Made by a program: the position numbers and the translations under genes. This document shows positions 1-10,600 of a stretch of DNA of 27,500 bases, one piece after another (the first letter of the stretch is position 1; every line of letters starts with the position of its first letter). Location of the stretch: assembly GCA_018398765.1 (NCBI GenBank), contig JAHBMJ010005857.1, forward strand, positions 9,142-36,641, given 5' to 3'. The stretch comes from Chromera velia. Lineage: Eukaryota > Sar > Chromeraceae. The notes below the pieces were generated by a model, which saw nothing but the letters and a program-made list of their open reading frames with translations, was not told the DNA's origin and made no database searches.

Positions 1-417
1 GGGGGGGGGGGAGTCGTATACTCTGTCCTTCTCCCTCTCCCTCCCTCCCTCCGTCCCTCCCTCTGTGTGTGTGTGTGTGTGTGATCAATCAAAACGTGAT
101 TGGGTGGAACCTTTTTTCGCTCGTCGCATTTCCCTTTTCCTGTATTCCTGAGGTTGTTTGGCATGTGTGGTTGTTTCGCATTTCTTCGTTCGTTCGGGTC
201 TCTGCCCAGTGCAGAAAATTAGAGCCAACAGTAAAAGGGCTGTAGCCGAGCTTTTTCCTTTTGCGCTTCCTTCCTCACTTTTGTTTTTCTCTTTTCACTT
301 GGTATTCCCGCCCCTGAATTGCTTTAATCCACTCACACTTCCTCCGTCACGCCTTTTCCATTTCTCATGTGGTTGGCCTTCTGTCTGCCTGCCTGCCTGC
401 CTGCCTGCTGGTCGCAG
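1..417 (+). other. Pyrimidine-rich, repeat-rich sequence upstream of an exon, probably intron
   Basis: The window opens with a run of G, then CCCT-type repeats and a (TG)n tract near 64-82. No convincing coding frame is visible before 418. The strand is T/C-rich and ends in a TGCC repeat followed by CAG at 415-417, which looks like a 3' splice site. Inference: the tail of an intron of the gene whose last exon follows. Confidence 0.35.
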
Positions 418-1264
418 AGTGGTTTCTCTAGAGGCCTTCCAGACTTCCGCTCAAACGGTGGAGCTCCTCAAGGAGGGCGCGATTGCTGCCCCCCCCTCCC
501 AGCCCCACAAACTGCCTGCCGACATTCCCTCCTCAGCGTCAGACGCGGAGAGAGAGGATGCCATCAGCGTGGTGTTCGAAAAGAACAGGGGCGTCGTGGT
601 CGAACATTCTGTGGTCGAGAAGGCCCCCCTGGAATTTCTCCTCGTCAACCTCCCTGTCGTCCGGAGGGGATCGGAGGAGAGAAAAAAAGGAGGGGGAACA
701 GGACCGCTCAAAGAGTCAGATGTTCTCCCTTTCTCTCATGCGTTTGCGTCTCCCCTCGAATTTCGGAGTGCCCTCACGACGTCCGGTAGTAGTGGGAGTG
801 AGGTCGCAAAGGCGTTCGCACGACGGATTGCTGCGGTGTTGGGACGTGTGGAGTCTGCGATTGTTGCAGAGAAGAACCGACGAAGGCAGAGCGTTGAATT
901 TCCCGACAGAGGCAGTGAACAGACAGAGACCAGTGTGAGGAGGTTAGCACTGGAACTTTGTGACCTCCATTTATTGGTCTTTCTCTCTCGGTCTCTTGAC
1001 AGGCAGTCAGAGCTGCCGGCCTTGTGTTCATTTCTTCGTTCAGCCTGTGTGTCTCCATCAAGCCTCCCCCCTCCCACAGCTCTACTTGCTCTTCTTGAAA
1101 GGCTGGTGGGGGGGCATGCGGCGATGTGGAGACGCCGAGGAAGTGCGGAGGGGGGAGAGAGGCCCGCAAGGCCCACGGGAAGTGAAGCGAGACTTCTGTC
1201 GAGCCAGAGGTCCAATCAGTCGCGTCAGGGGGGTGCGAGGCGGGGAAGGAGTCGGCGACCATAA
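418..1264 (+). CDS. Terminal exon of an unidentified protein-coding gene (5' part outside the window)
   Basis: An open frame of about 280 codons runs from a plausible acceptor (CAG ending at 417) to TAA at 1262-1264. The protein is rich in Ala, Glu, Arg and Ser. It has an apparently helical middle part with the stretch AKAFARRIAAVLGRVESAI, and a low-complexity Arg/Gly/Ser-rich tail. I recognise no family and no catalytic motif. There is no plausible initiator in good context just upstream, so earlier exons should lie before the window. The exon is much longer than those of the other genes here, which fits a terminal exon. The main doubt is whether this is a real exon, because overlapping frames are also open; the GC-rich composition and helical pattern favour this one. 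Confidence 0.4.
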
Positions 1265-1550
1265 GACCTTTTCTCTCCTTCATGCCGAAGACCCGAAGCG
1301 CCTTCCAACGAAGATGGCAACTATATTCGCAGTCTCTCAATGTCTTCTGTGCGCGAAAAGTGCTATAAAAGTGCTTGATACTAGCAGATGCTAGTTGAAG
1401 CCCACAGTTCATGGAATGTCAGATAGGAAAACGAAATTCGGCCGTGCTTATGTTGAGGCTGACACAGCCTCCCTGCCGCGCTCCCAGCTGATCGAACTTT
1501 TGAAAAAGGCACACAGTCCTAGCGCGTACTGCACTAGGTACTGCATGTAA

Positions 1551-1556
1551 AATAAA
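1551..1556 (+). terminator. Possible polyadenylation signal AATAAA
   Basis: AATAAA lies in AT-rich DNA about 290 bases after the TAA that ends the upstream plus-strand exon. It is a candidate poly(A) signal for that gene; the motif is common in AT-rich DNA, so this is weak. Confidence 0.25.
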
Positions 1557-2020
1557 GTATATAAAACACTATAATACGTGGTTGTACAAAAGTACATCTA
1601 AAAGTAAGTTCAGTACTAGGCTCAGTAACGTTTAGCGAGTGATATATATAGTGTAGGATAGCTATATAGATTACTATTTGACTAGCTATTTGATTTAGTG
1701 GATAATATGTATAAACAGGCAGCGTTCAAAAGTTACAGGGGGGATACACCTGGTATTACACCAGTGAATCTGCTAGTGAATGATACACGTTCAAGATTAC
1801 AGGATTACATTGTGTTCCGGGCTGCAGCCCTAGACCTGCGTGTCATATCTGATGTCCGCCTTACACCATATATTCATGCACATTACTCCATACCATGCAC
1901 GCATACATGCAACGACATATCTCGTCATGACACATGCATTTCTTACCTTACACTTGAAAACCATTGCAACTGCCGACAGACATGGATACATTTGAATTAC
2001 ACTCCCAGGATAAGATTAAA

Positions 2021-2311
2021 TTATACTTGATTTTCTCTGACGAAGTACGAGTGAAAGACAGGGTGACATAGGGCAGGGGTAGAGCGGTACCATGGTAACC
2101 ATGCATCCTCTATTACTTTTGTAACCTTATGCCTCCATGCAGAGCTTCTCTCTCTTGCTCTTTTTATCTGATAAAGCATACCGATCAGATCTTCTACCTT
2201 AGACCGCGGCTCTCTATTTCCTTTCCCCCTCTCTTCTTTGTCGTGGGCTTCTGCGAGCTGTTCGGCAGTCACATCTTGAAAAGCATCCTTAAGTTCCTCT
2301 TTGCATCTCCC
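2021..2311 (-). pseudogene. Short coding-like fragment of unknown origin
   Basis: On the minus strand the frame is open from after a TGA at 2312-2314 to a stop at 2021-2023. The start is strongly coding-like, rich in Glu, Lys, Asp and Ala (for example EELKDAFQDVTAEQLAEA), followed by a basic stretch. No ATG opens the frame and no upstream exon is evident. It may be a decayed mobile-element or gene fragment in an AT-rich block. No family recognised. Confidence 0.25.
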
Positions 2312-2774
2312 TCACACTCTTCGTCTTATCAAGAATCTTTTTATGAGTATGTTAACATGGTAGTCTGCTTCTGTTCTTACATTTAAATTTATACAATGCA
2401 TTCCACTAAACACCCTTAAATTCTACTAAAATCCATAGATATTAGGTAAATTCCATTAAATTCTACTGAAGTCTTAAAGAATTTAAAGCGGTTTTGTAGG
2501 GTATGATACCCTGGGTATCTAATGATAATAGTACTTAAGCCGTGCAGTTAACTCTGATTTCTTAACATTCTCCAGGACTCTGCTAGGGACTCTGAGTCCA
2601 GCTCACCAACAAGATAGCCAGCAAGGCATGCATGCAAATGTGTCGTACATGTCACTTCTTTTCTAGGTGTTTTTCTTCCTTTTTTGGAGTACGTGGGTGG
2701 ATCGATGCTGGTCTTTCGATTGGTCGATCGGTCAGTCTGGTAGGGGACCATTCTAGGGACCATTCTCTCAACGG

Positions 2775-2951
2775 ATGGGCCCTGTCCCTTGCCTGAACGA
2801 TCACCTTTTGCAAGTACGCTCCGAAACTAGCTCCGAAAGGAAAGAATTCATTTCAAAACGAGTTGAAGAACAGAGAGAAGATCAGAGAGATCGACTACGT
2901 CGCTGTAAGAAGAAGAAGACCCTCGAGTCTCCCTGTCTGTGTGTTTTTTAA
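2775..2951 (+). CDS. Small basic open frame (58 codons), possibly a first exon
   Basis: ATG at 2775 opens a 58-residue frame ending in TAA at 2949-2951. It encodes a charged, probably helical segment (for example KRVEEQREDQRDRLRRC) followed by a Lys run. A good donor (CGCT then GTAAGA) lies at 2904/2905, so this could equally be a first exon of 130 nt. I found no downstream exon I would defend. Function unknown. Confidence 0.22.
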   Translation: MGPVPCLNDHLLQVRSETSSERKEFISKRVEEQREDQRDRLRRCKKKKTLESPCLCVF

Positions 2952-4602
2952 AAAGCAGGATGTGATCAAGTTCTGTATCGCAACAATTCTCGCTCCAAAG
3001 AGAGCAACTAAAGGAGAGAACCGATAAACCCTCCTTTTTTTTTATTTCTTTTCATCACCACCTCTTTACTTTCACACACATGGAACTGCATCAGATCCCT
3101 CCACCATCCATCTATCCATCCATCCAACTTTCTTTCTTCCCGAAACGGATAACCAAGGAGAGCCTGCAAGTCAGGTTGATGAGACATCCATCCATCCATC
3201 CATCCATCCACCATGCCCCGCTTTGCTTTGCCAGCAGGCAACAGTCAACAGCCCTCTCTTGCTTTCAAAGTCGTCGTCCTCTCCTTGGATTCCCTTTTTC
3301 CCGCGCGCGCTCTCCCCCTCCCACCTAAGGGACCCACCACCACCACCACAACAGCAAGTGCAGGCCCAGTGAGTCGAGCCTCCTCTTGCTGGGGGACCCT
3401 TGGGACTGACGGCGCGGCTGCATGTCTGTGTATACCCTCCCTGGCTGTCCCACCAGGCAGCAGATGGGGAGAAAGATTGGGAAAGAAACTCCCATGAACA
3501 GTAGCGTGACAGACAGACAGACAGAGAGGCAAGCAGCGATTCTCATGCATGGATGAAGGAAAAGGACTACGGTGTGTTTCCGTTTTGCCCATGCAAGAAG
3601 GAAGACACACGCATACAGAAAGGGAAAAAAAGAATGCAAAAGTACGGCCATCTCATTCAAAGTTCGGTCGCGAAGGAAGACTTTCATCCCCTTGCTTTCT
3701 TTACTTGGCGTCTGTGTGGTTCTCTGTGGTTCCCTCCTGCGATTCAATTTCTCTGTCTTCCATCACCTCCCCACTTCATCTCTCCACAGTCTCCGTCTCC
3801 TCACTTTCGCTTCGCAACCAAAAAACGCCTCCCGTCCCCACCCAGCCCTCACACCCACATGCATGCACAAAATTGCCTGGTTGCCATGTGTGAGGAGACG
3901 AGAAGACCGCCAGCAGAAACGGACAATGGCTTCTTTCGGTACCGTTGCGAGCACAACAACAGCAAGCAAACAGGGAAGAAGAAAAGGACATTACAGCAAA
4001 ACGACACAGTTCGTACGCTCGGCCAAAAAGTGCAAGCAAGACTCGATCGATTGACCAAGCATGCACGCAGGCAGGCAAACAGGGGTGGGTCTTCCTTCGC
4101 TGTCTGACACCCTCACGCGCATACGCAGCGAGGAACCTCCACAGCTCTCTCTGTGCATGTTTCGCTTTCCCTTGTCTCAGCTTTCCTCTTTGCCACAGCA
4201 CGAGAGGAACAACCAAGCACCAGACAAAAAAAGGAAAAGGAGAAGAAAAGAGTCAAACGTTCCTAAGTCTCGAGGCAAGCCAAAAAGGAGACGGAAGGAA
4301 ACGGGGAGACAGACTGCATCAGACACGTACTGATGATATGCAAACAAGTAGACAGTCTCACTCAGACATGCAGTCGATGCATGGAGTCGGACAGATAGAG
4401 AGACAGAAAGAAAGAAAGGGGGGATGGCTTGCTATGCACGAATTCCTTCTTGAACCTCACAGGCAGAGAAGACGCACATGTACGGTCATGTATGCGAGAC
4501 AAGAGCGCCCCGTCTGATTGAACGGCCAGGCTCTTTCTCAGCTTTCTGCCTCTCTGCGTCTCTCCCAGTCTGTCCGTCTCTCTCTGTCTCTCTCTCTCTC
4601 TC

Positions 4603-4636
<34 letters not shown>

Positions 4637-4743
4637 ATGAGGGCAGACTGCACAAGAACGTGGACAAAATCAAGAAAGGATGTAGCAGATAAGGGATAAC
4701 GGTGACTCTAGTCAACTCCGTGTCTTGTTTCGGTAAGAGTCAG
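2952..4743. other. Simple-repeat-rich region without a recognisable gene
   Basis: It holds (ATCC)n around 3106-3212, CAC/ACC repeats near 3337-3352, and TC and TG repeats at 4577-4636. The strand switches from pyrimidine-rich (about 3050-3850) to purine-rich (about 3850-4480). Purine-rich plus strand just downstream of a minus-strand gene would fit 3' UTR or intron of that strand. Open frames here are low-complexity. Confidence 0.35.
4577..4636. repeat. (TC)n-(TG)n compound microsatellite
   Basis: A TCTC tract passes directly into an uninterrupted TG tract ending about 4636. It lies about 110 bases beyond the SAT stop codon. Confidence 0.9.
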
Positions 4744-6487
4744 TCAGATCACCCAACAGTCTGCCCACTCCGCCCACTGTTCGCAGCATTTACAGTTCCC
4801 CTGCCCGTGCCCCAACTCACTCACTGCCAAAACCTTCCCGTCCCCGACATCGCTGACGGCCTCAGTGGTTGCTGAGATCAAGGAGAAGCCCGAGAACGTG
4901 CCGGGAATGAACGGGAAGTTCTCTCTCTCCGTCTCTCCCTCGGGTGGAGGAGGTGAGACAGAAACTGTAACCAGACTCTCATTATCTGCCTGCAATGAAG
5001 AAGGGCGGCTTGTCCTGTCTTTCAGCTTCTCCAATCCGAACGCAATCTTTGCTGTCTGTTTTTGCGGGAGCTGCTGTTTCGATATGGCCCCATCCCTCTC
5101 CGCCCCCCCCTCAGCGTTTGAGGGTGGGGGTGTCTTCGAGGGCACGAGGATCTTTGCAGGCACCCCGACAGCCGTTGCCCCCGGAGGCACAGAGCGGAGG
5201 ACAACCGACCCCGCCCCGACCCTTGCGTCATCTCCGACAGAGATGTTCCCAAGAATCGTCGCACCCGCACCGATCAACACATTCCTCCCAAGCTGCACAC
5301 ATATACGCCAACATCAAACGTATACACAGGGCCTCCCTCCATGCACGTGCACTGAAATGAAGTCGAACGCATCCACGGCGGATTCCACGCATCGACTGAT
5401 CAGACAACCTCCAAACCTCGCGACAGTTCCTGGCAGAAAGCAGGAGTGAGAAGCAAACAGCAAAGAACAAAAATTATGTTCGGCAAGTCTGTCACAAACG
5501 CAAACATATCTCGTAAGACAGACGCAAGGTCCCTCCCACGCCTTCTGCTGAGGCTGTCACTAACCTCGCTTACCACATCCCCACGCTGACCTTCGGGTGC
5601 CTGTCCCCCCTCTCCTTTCCAGTTCCCCCCAATGTCACCCCGTGCAGTAGAGTGCTCCCGTCTCCGATCTTGGCCGTCTCCCCAATCACAATCCCGGTGC
5701 CGTGGTCGAACATCACACCGCACCCGATCGTCGCCCCAGGGTGGATGTCCACACCGCACACCTGCAGCATAAGGAGACATCATGCATGTGTAAATTCCTC
5801 TCACAAAATGCGTTGAACCAAACTTTCTTCAGCTCGAACACTGTCAGAGCAGCAGAGAAAGGCGGAAGAAAGCAACGGAGGCGACCGACCAACCTCGGAT
5901 ACCCGTGACTGCAACCAGAGGGCAAGGTGCACGTGTCCCCTCAACCAGGCCCGGTGTGCTGCTCGGTAGGCAGCCAGAGCTGCGAACCCTTTGTAGAACA
6001 AGAGGACCTCCAGTCTCCCCCCACAGGCAGGGTCCCTCTCCAACACAGCATCAACATCAAAAGACACACACGCAGAAATGCTCGGCCTCCCGTCACTTTG
6101 TAGCGTCTCATCTTCAAATGCCTCCTTTAGGATGCTGACAACTTCCTTCTCATCCACCCCCCTCCCCGCAATTCTCCCACTGATGGCAACAGCAACAGCC
6201 TCACCGAAAGACTGCGAGGACAGAATCGGTCTGAGAAGCCTTCGGAGGCTCGGTTGGCTTTCCATAGCCTCCCGCGCCTCCTCTAAGAGCTTTCGCAGTG
6301 GTGAAGGCACTCTCTTTGCATCATTGGAGAAGAGGCGAGGCACCTTAGGGAGTATGGAGAGGATGTGGGACAGAAGAGACAAGAGACCGATGGCAGCAAG
6401 ACAAGCAAAAGCCCCCCACCCGATTAAACCAGCAGCCGACACAGAGGGTTCCACTCCCAAAAGCGAAGCCGAAGGACGTGACTCCAT
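4744..6487 (-). CDS. cysE: Serine O-acetyltransferase (SAT), three exons, complete
   Basis: Transfers acetyl from acetyl-CoA to L-serine, giving O-acetylserine, the first committed step of cysteine synthesis. Exons on the minus strand: 6487-5894, 5761-5591, 5292-4744 (594, 171 and 549 nt, phase 0 throughout), giving 437 residues. ATG at 6487 is the first ATG after an in-frame stop at 6533-6535. Residues 19-46 are strongly hydrophobic and may be a signal or anchor. The helical N-terminal SAT domain spans about 62-195, with the serine-binding Asp152 in RDPA. The left-handed hexapeptide beta-helix spans about 200-300, with the catalytic pair Asp203 (VDIHP) and His218 (DHGTG) and His253 in DRHPK; these spacings equal Asp92/Asp143/His158/His193 of E. 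coli CysE. After PAKI (300-303) comes an unusual linker of about 130 residues ending Trp-Val-Ile. The terminal Ile is the residue that docks into OASTL. It is divergent to cysteine synthase. Identity is near certain; targeting is inferred. Confidence 0.93.
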
Positions 6488-7088
6488 AATATGAACTCCA
6501 AATCTCGTTTCAAGCTCGCTATCGACCCCCAATTATTTCCTTTCTCGCTCACAAGAGGCTTCGATCAATCCCTTCATCCATCTCAAATGCCAAACAAGTA
6601 TGAGACAACGGGACTGCGCCCTTCACACTCTTATCTAAATGAAGCTCAGAACAGAGGTGCGCTGGCCGGATCTGTTTTGCGAGCAAGACGTCGATCACTT
6701 AAGATTCATGGACGTCTTCGACAGGTCCCTATGGTCTCATTTTGAGTCATTTTGAGTCGAATTCGCCGACAGGACACGCGCAGAAAAATTCTGGCCTGCA
6801 ATTTTATAAGGCCCCAGCTAAGAGTCTTTCGCGTTTTGCATAAAATTCGGTCCCGCCAGGCATTTTCACCCCGTCTTGTGGGCGCGCACGCGCGCTCCGC
6901 GCCGCCAACGGCCGGCCGTCTCCGCGTCTCTCGGGGTCGTTGCATGAGGAGGGTTTATTTAATAATTGAGTACTAGCTCGTGTTCTGACGGAAGAGGGAA
7001 CTGTCCCTGAGACACCTGCCTGCAGCAATCGAAAGAACTTCCGCCCTCCTCCGCTGACTTAGCTCCTTCCGGAAAGCGCACAACCACA
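6488..7088. promoter_or_regulatory. Divergent intergenic region, putative bidirectional promoter of SAT and cysteine synthase
   Basis: About 600 bp separate the SAT start codon (minus) from the cysteine synthase ATG (plus). Visible elements are a perfect 10-bp tandem CATTTTGAGT at 6738-6757, a TATA-like TTTATAAG at 6803-6810 oriented for the plus gene, and a GC-rich CGCGCACGCG block near 6880-6920. A TGCAG acceptor-like site ends at 7025 and the cysteine synthase frame is open back to it, so an upstream leader exon may lie here. Promoter function is inferred from gene arrangement only. Confidence 0.5.
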
Positions 7089-7657
7089 ATGCCGATCCAC
7101 GAGAACATCCTTGAAACCATCGGGTGGGTCAGTCAGCCGGCGCTGTCTCCTCTCTCTCCTGTGAGTGCCCTGCGTCCCTTCTTGTGGATTGGATTTCCTC
7201 GTGGAGGTTGTTTGCTTGTATTTCATGTGATGTGAATATGATGCCCTCGCTTCATTTGCATCGGCTAGAATGAGAGGACCGAACATGATCTCAACTTCTC
7301 CTTCTTGCAGGAATACCCCCGTGGTGAAGATCAATCGCCTGGCTCCTGAGGGGGTGACCATGTATGTGAAGGTGAGCGTGTGCTTCTGTCAGGAAGCTGT
7401 ACTGGTTTGTTTGGTCACGGGGTATGCGTGTGAGACGTCTCCTCTTCGCTTGCATTCCAGTCCTTGCTCCGTCCCCGTCTCTGCGGTTTCGTGCTTCTGA
7501 TCTTGCTTCTTTCTGCAGCACTATTTTGCTCAGATTGGCCTTTTGGATCGTCTGTGGCCTCTCCAGTACACAGCGCTTTGCTCCAAGCTCTGTCTTGCCG
7601 CTCTTGTGCGTTTGCCTTCCCTCGCCACATTCTTGTGCGCCGCCCCCGCCTGTGTCT

Positions 7658-7689
<32 letters not shown>

Positions 7690-10600
7690 TTGTTCGTTGC
7701 TGGGTCTGTCTGCTCGAACACTCCCTCGCTCAGTTGGAGTCCATCCCTGTCCCCGGTTGCAACTTGGTGTTATCCCTTCCGCCTTCCCTCTTTGCGCACA
7801 CCCTTTGTCTGTGCTTCCATTTCTTCTTTTCGTCAGAAGCCCTGTCTCTGTGTTCGTCTGTGTTTCCGTTTTGTGCTCATTTGTCTGTGTGAATGTTAAC
7901 GGTCCTTCTTGGTTTCCTGTTGCTTTTCCTCTCTCGGCCGATGGATGCAGCCCGAGTTCTTCAACCCTATGTCTTCTGTCAAGGACAGACTGGCACATGC
8001 CGTCATTGACGATGCCCTGAAGAGCGGTCGGTCGAGCATGAGCTAAAGACTTGTTTCAGCACGTCTGTCTATGTCAGAGTAATTCATCGGCATTTTCCTC
8101 TGAACAGAGAGGAGGGAATATGGCGAAGAGTGAATGTGCTCAAAAGCATGATGACAATGCTGAGATGAAAACGCCTTCGTGCACGGAAGCGAAGGAATCC
8201 TTTTTTGAAGAAGTCACTTGGCCAGCATTCGAAGCGCCTCGAGAGAGACAAGACAAGACAAGAAAACACGCATTGGAAAGGACTTCAGAAAAGAGACGGC
8301 AGAGACAACGACGATGGCTGCGCCATGATGAACGGAGGAATTGATGCTCCTGACGTTAACGACTCACACTCACTCACCGACCACCTGCCTGCCTGCAGGT
8401 GCTCTGAAGCCGGGGCAGACGGTCATTGAGGCCACCTCTGGAAACACAGGAATTGCTCTCGCGATGGTCTGCGCCGTAAGGGGCCACCCCTTCGTTGCCA
8501 CCATGGTCGAGACCTTCTCCATCGAGCGCAGAAAACTGATGCGATTCCTCGGTGCAAAGGTCAGTCAGTCAGTCAGTCAGGGGGAGTCGATTGATTGATT
8601 GGTATACTGTTTGTCAAACGTAGACCTACCTGTCTGTGTTCGCTTTCATATGTATTCGTGCCTTTTCTTTTCTGGTCACCCTCAGGTCGCTTTGTTTCAA
8701 TCAGGCTGCTAGCCGTTTCATGCGGATGCATTCTTCCTTTATGATATCTGTCTTGTCTGTCTGCCTGCCTGCCTGCCTGTGTGTCTGCGTGTTCTTCAAG
8801 CCGCACTGAGGTCTGAGGCCTCTCTGTGGTCATTGGAAGAGGAACACAATTCGCCGATCTGTGTGCTGAGGCCGACTTACAGTTCCAGTCACTTGAGTGA
8901 GCGAGAGAGACTATTCTCCCTCCCTTTGTGCCTGCAGGTGATTTTGACTCCCAAGGAGGAGAAGGCCCAGGGCATGGTTGTGAAGGCCCAGGAGCTTGCA
9001 GAGAAGAAGGGCTGGTTCCTCCCCTCCCAGTTCACAAACCCCGCCAACCCGGCCTTCCACGCCTCCACCACAGGACCCGAAATCCTGAAGGACTTCGCTG
9101 CCAAACCCCTCGACTACTGGGTCAGTGCACAAAGGTGTAAGTTAACTGCATGTGTGCTGACATGTAGACAGACCCCCACAACCTCCCCCTTCTCCTGATG
9201 GAAGAAGCTCTTTCTGACTGGCGCAGAGACTCAGCAGGAGAAGGGAAGCGTATGGACCTGAGACGGCTCTGATAGCTCGGCACGGCCCGATGAGCCCGAA
9301 GACACATATTCGAAAGAACTGCATGAGTCGCTAGGATGCATATTCTGCGAAAGTGCAAAGGACTGGTGGACTCTGGTCCGGTTATTCTGGCTTGGGACTC
9401 CGGTAGCGCCAAGAGAACCATACCAGCGAGCGTGTAACTCTCTCACGTGTGTGTGAGTCTGTCTGCGTTTACGTCCCTTTGCTGTTGCATTCCTGCAGGT
9501 GACAGGGTGGGGCACAGGAGGGACTCTGGTGGGAGCAGGGCGGGTCATCCGTGCAGCGCGTCCCGACTTGAAGATCATCGCGGCAGAGCCGCAGGTGAGC
9601 CCGCTCCTGGGAAGGAAGGAAGGAAGAAAGGGAGGGGGTGGGGGAATCTGTTAGTGCAGGGGGTCTGTTCTGTTCCCATTCTTCTGTACCGCATCATATG
9701 GTGTCTTTCTGTAGTCCATCTGCCCTTCTTTCTTCGTTGTGCTTTCCCTGATGGTCTGTCTCTTCACACCAGCTCACTGAGTACACACCTACCTGCACAC
9801 ACACATTGATGCATCGACTGTAGTGGTTCAATCCGGTGAGAGAAATCCTCTCACTCCCTCCATGTATACGCACATGGATGGATGCAGAACGCCCAACTTC
9901 TGAAGGGAGACAAGTGGCTCCCACACAAGATCCAGGGGTGGACCCCCGATTTTGTGCCTGAGATCATCCAGGGGTCGGTCAGTCAGGCAGGCAGGCAGGC
10001 ACACTCTCTCTCTTCTCTCTGACTCACTCACGCATACATGCTTCCATGCGTGCGCGTCCGCATGCGCATGCGCACACATGCACACTGGTATCGTTGTTGG
10101 AGGACATGCTGACATCGTGTGGTTTTTTCCTCTCTTCTTTCTTGTTGGAGTCGAGTGACTGTCCGAAGTGGGCGGATAGTGACTACGTAGGTCGAGGGAA
10201 TGACCATGAAGAAGGGAAAAGAAAAAGCGTGGCCTCTTCTGTCTTGATTTGCTTGCCACGGATTGAAAAACTGGTTGCAGGAAGATGCGTGGACAACAAG
10301 GAGGAGAAAATGCAAACACTTAAGCGCGTACGAAGTTGTTGTTTTCGTGCATTATCACGTTGACTTTATATGGTTTTTCTTTCGGTTGCAGCGAGATCGA
10401 CAGCTCGAGCAAGGAGAAGGTCTACGACGAGCTCTGCCCGGTGACTGACGAGGAGTCCATTGCCGCCTCCCGCGCGCTCGCCACAAAGGAGGGTGAGTGG
10501 TGTACCTGTATACTCGACAATGTGGCTGTCTTTCACTTCATATATATACACACACAGAGAGACGCACTCGTGGAGACAGAAGAACTCCGCCTCAGCCCTC

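Larger units (their letters stand above)
1265..2774. other. AT-rich intergenic block without a recognisable gene
   Basis: After about 1430 the composition turns AT-rich, with many TATA/ATAG words around 1550-1690 and again around 2380-2540. It resembles the AT-rich DNA flanking the transposons further right. Short open frames exist (see the minus-strand fragment at 2021-2311), but nothing identifiable. Confidence 0.4.

Noticed and set aside
774-1412. Minus-strand frames opposite the first exon
   Set aside because: Shadow frames of the GC-rich plus-strand exon; no splice-site or domain support.
3245-4715. Several overlapping open frames of 80-190 codons
   Set aside because: They overlap on both strands, use repeat-derived residues (His/Thr, Val/Cys, Ser/Leu) and have no recognisable domain. 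The very basic frame ending at 4333, after a good CACAG acceptor near 4199, was the best, but I could not connect it to another exon.
6485-6532. SAT start upstream of the ATG at 6487
   Set aside because: The upstream codon at 6530-6532 is TTG and an in-frame TAA follows at 6533-6535; nuclear genes start at ATG, so 6487 is preferred.
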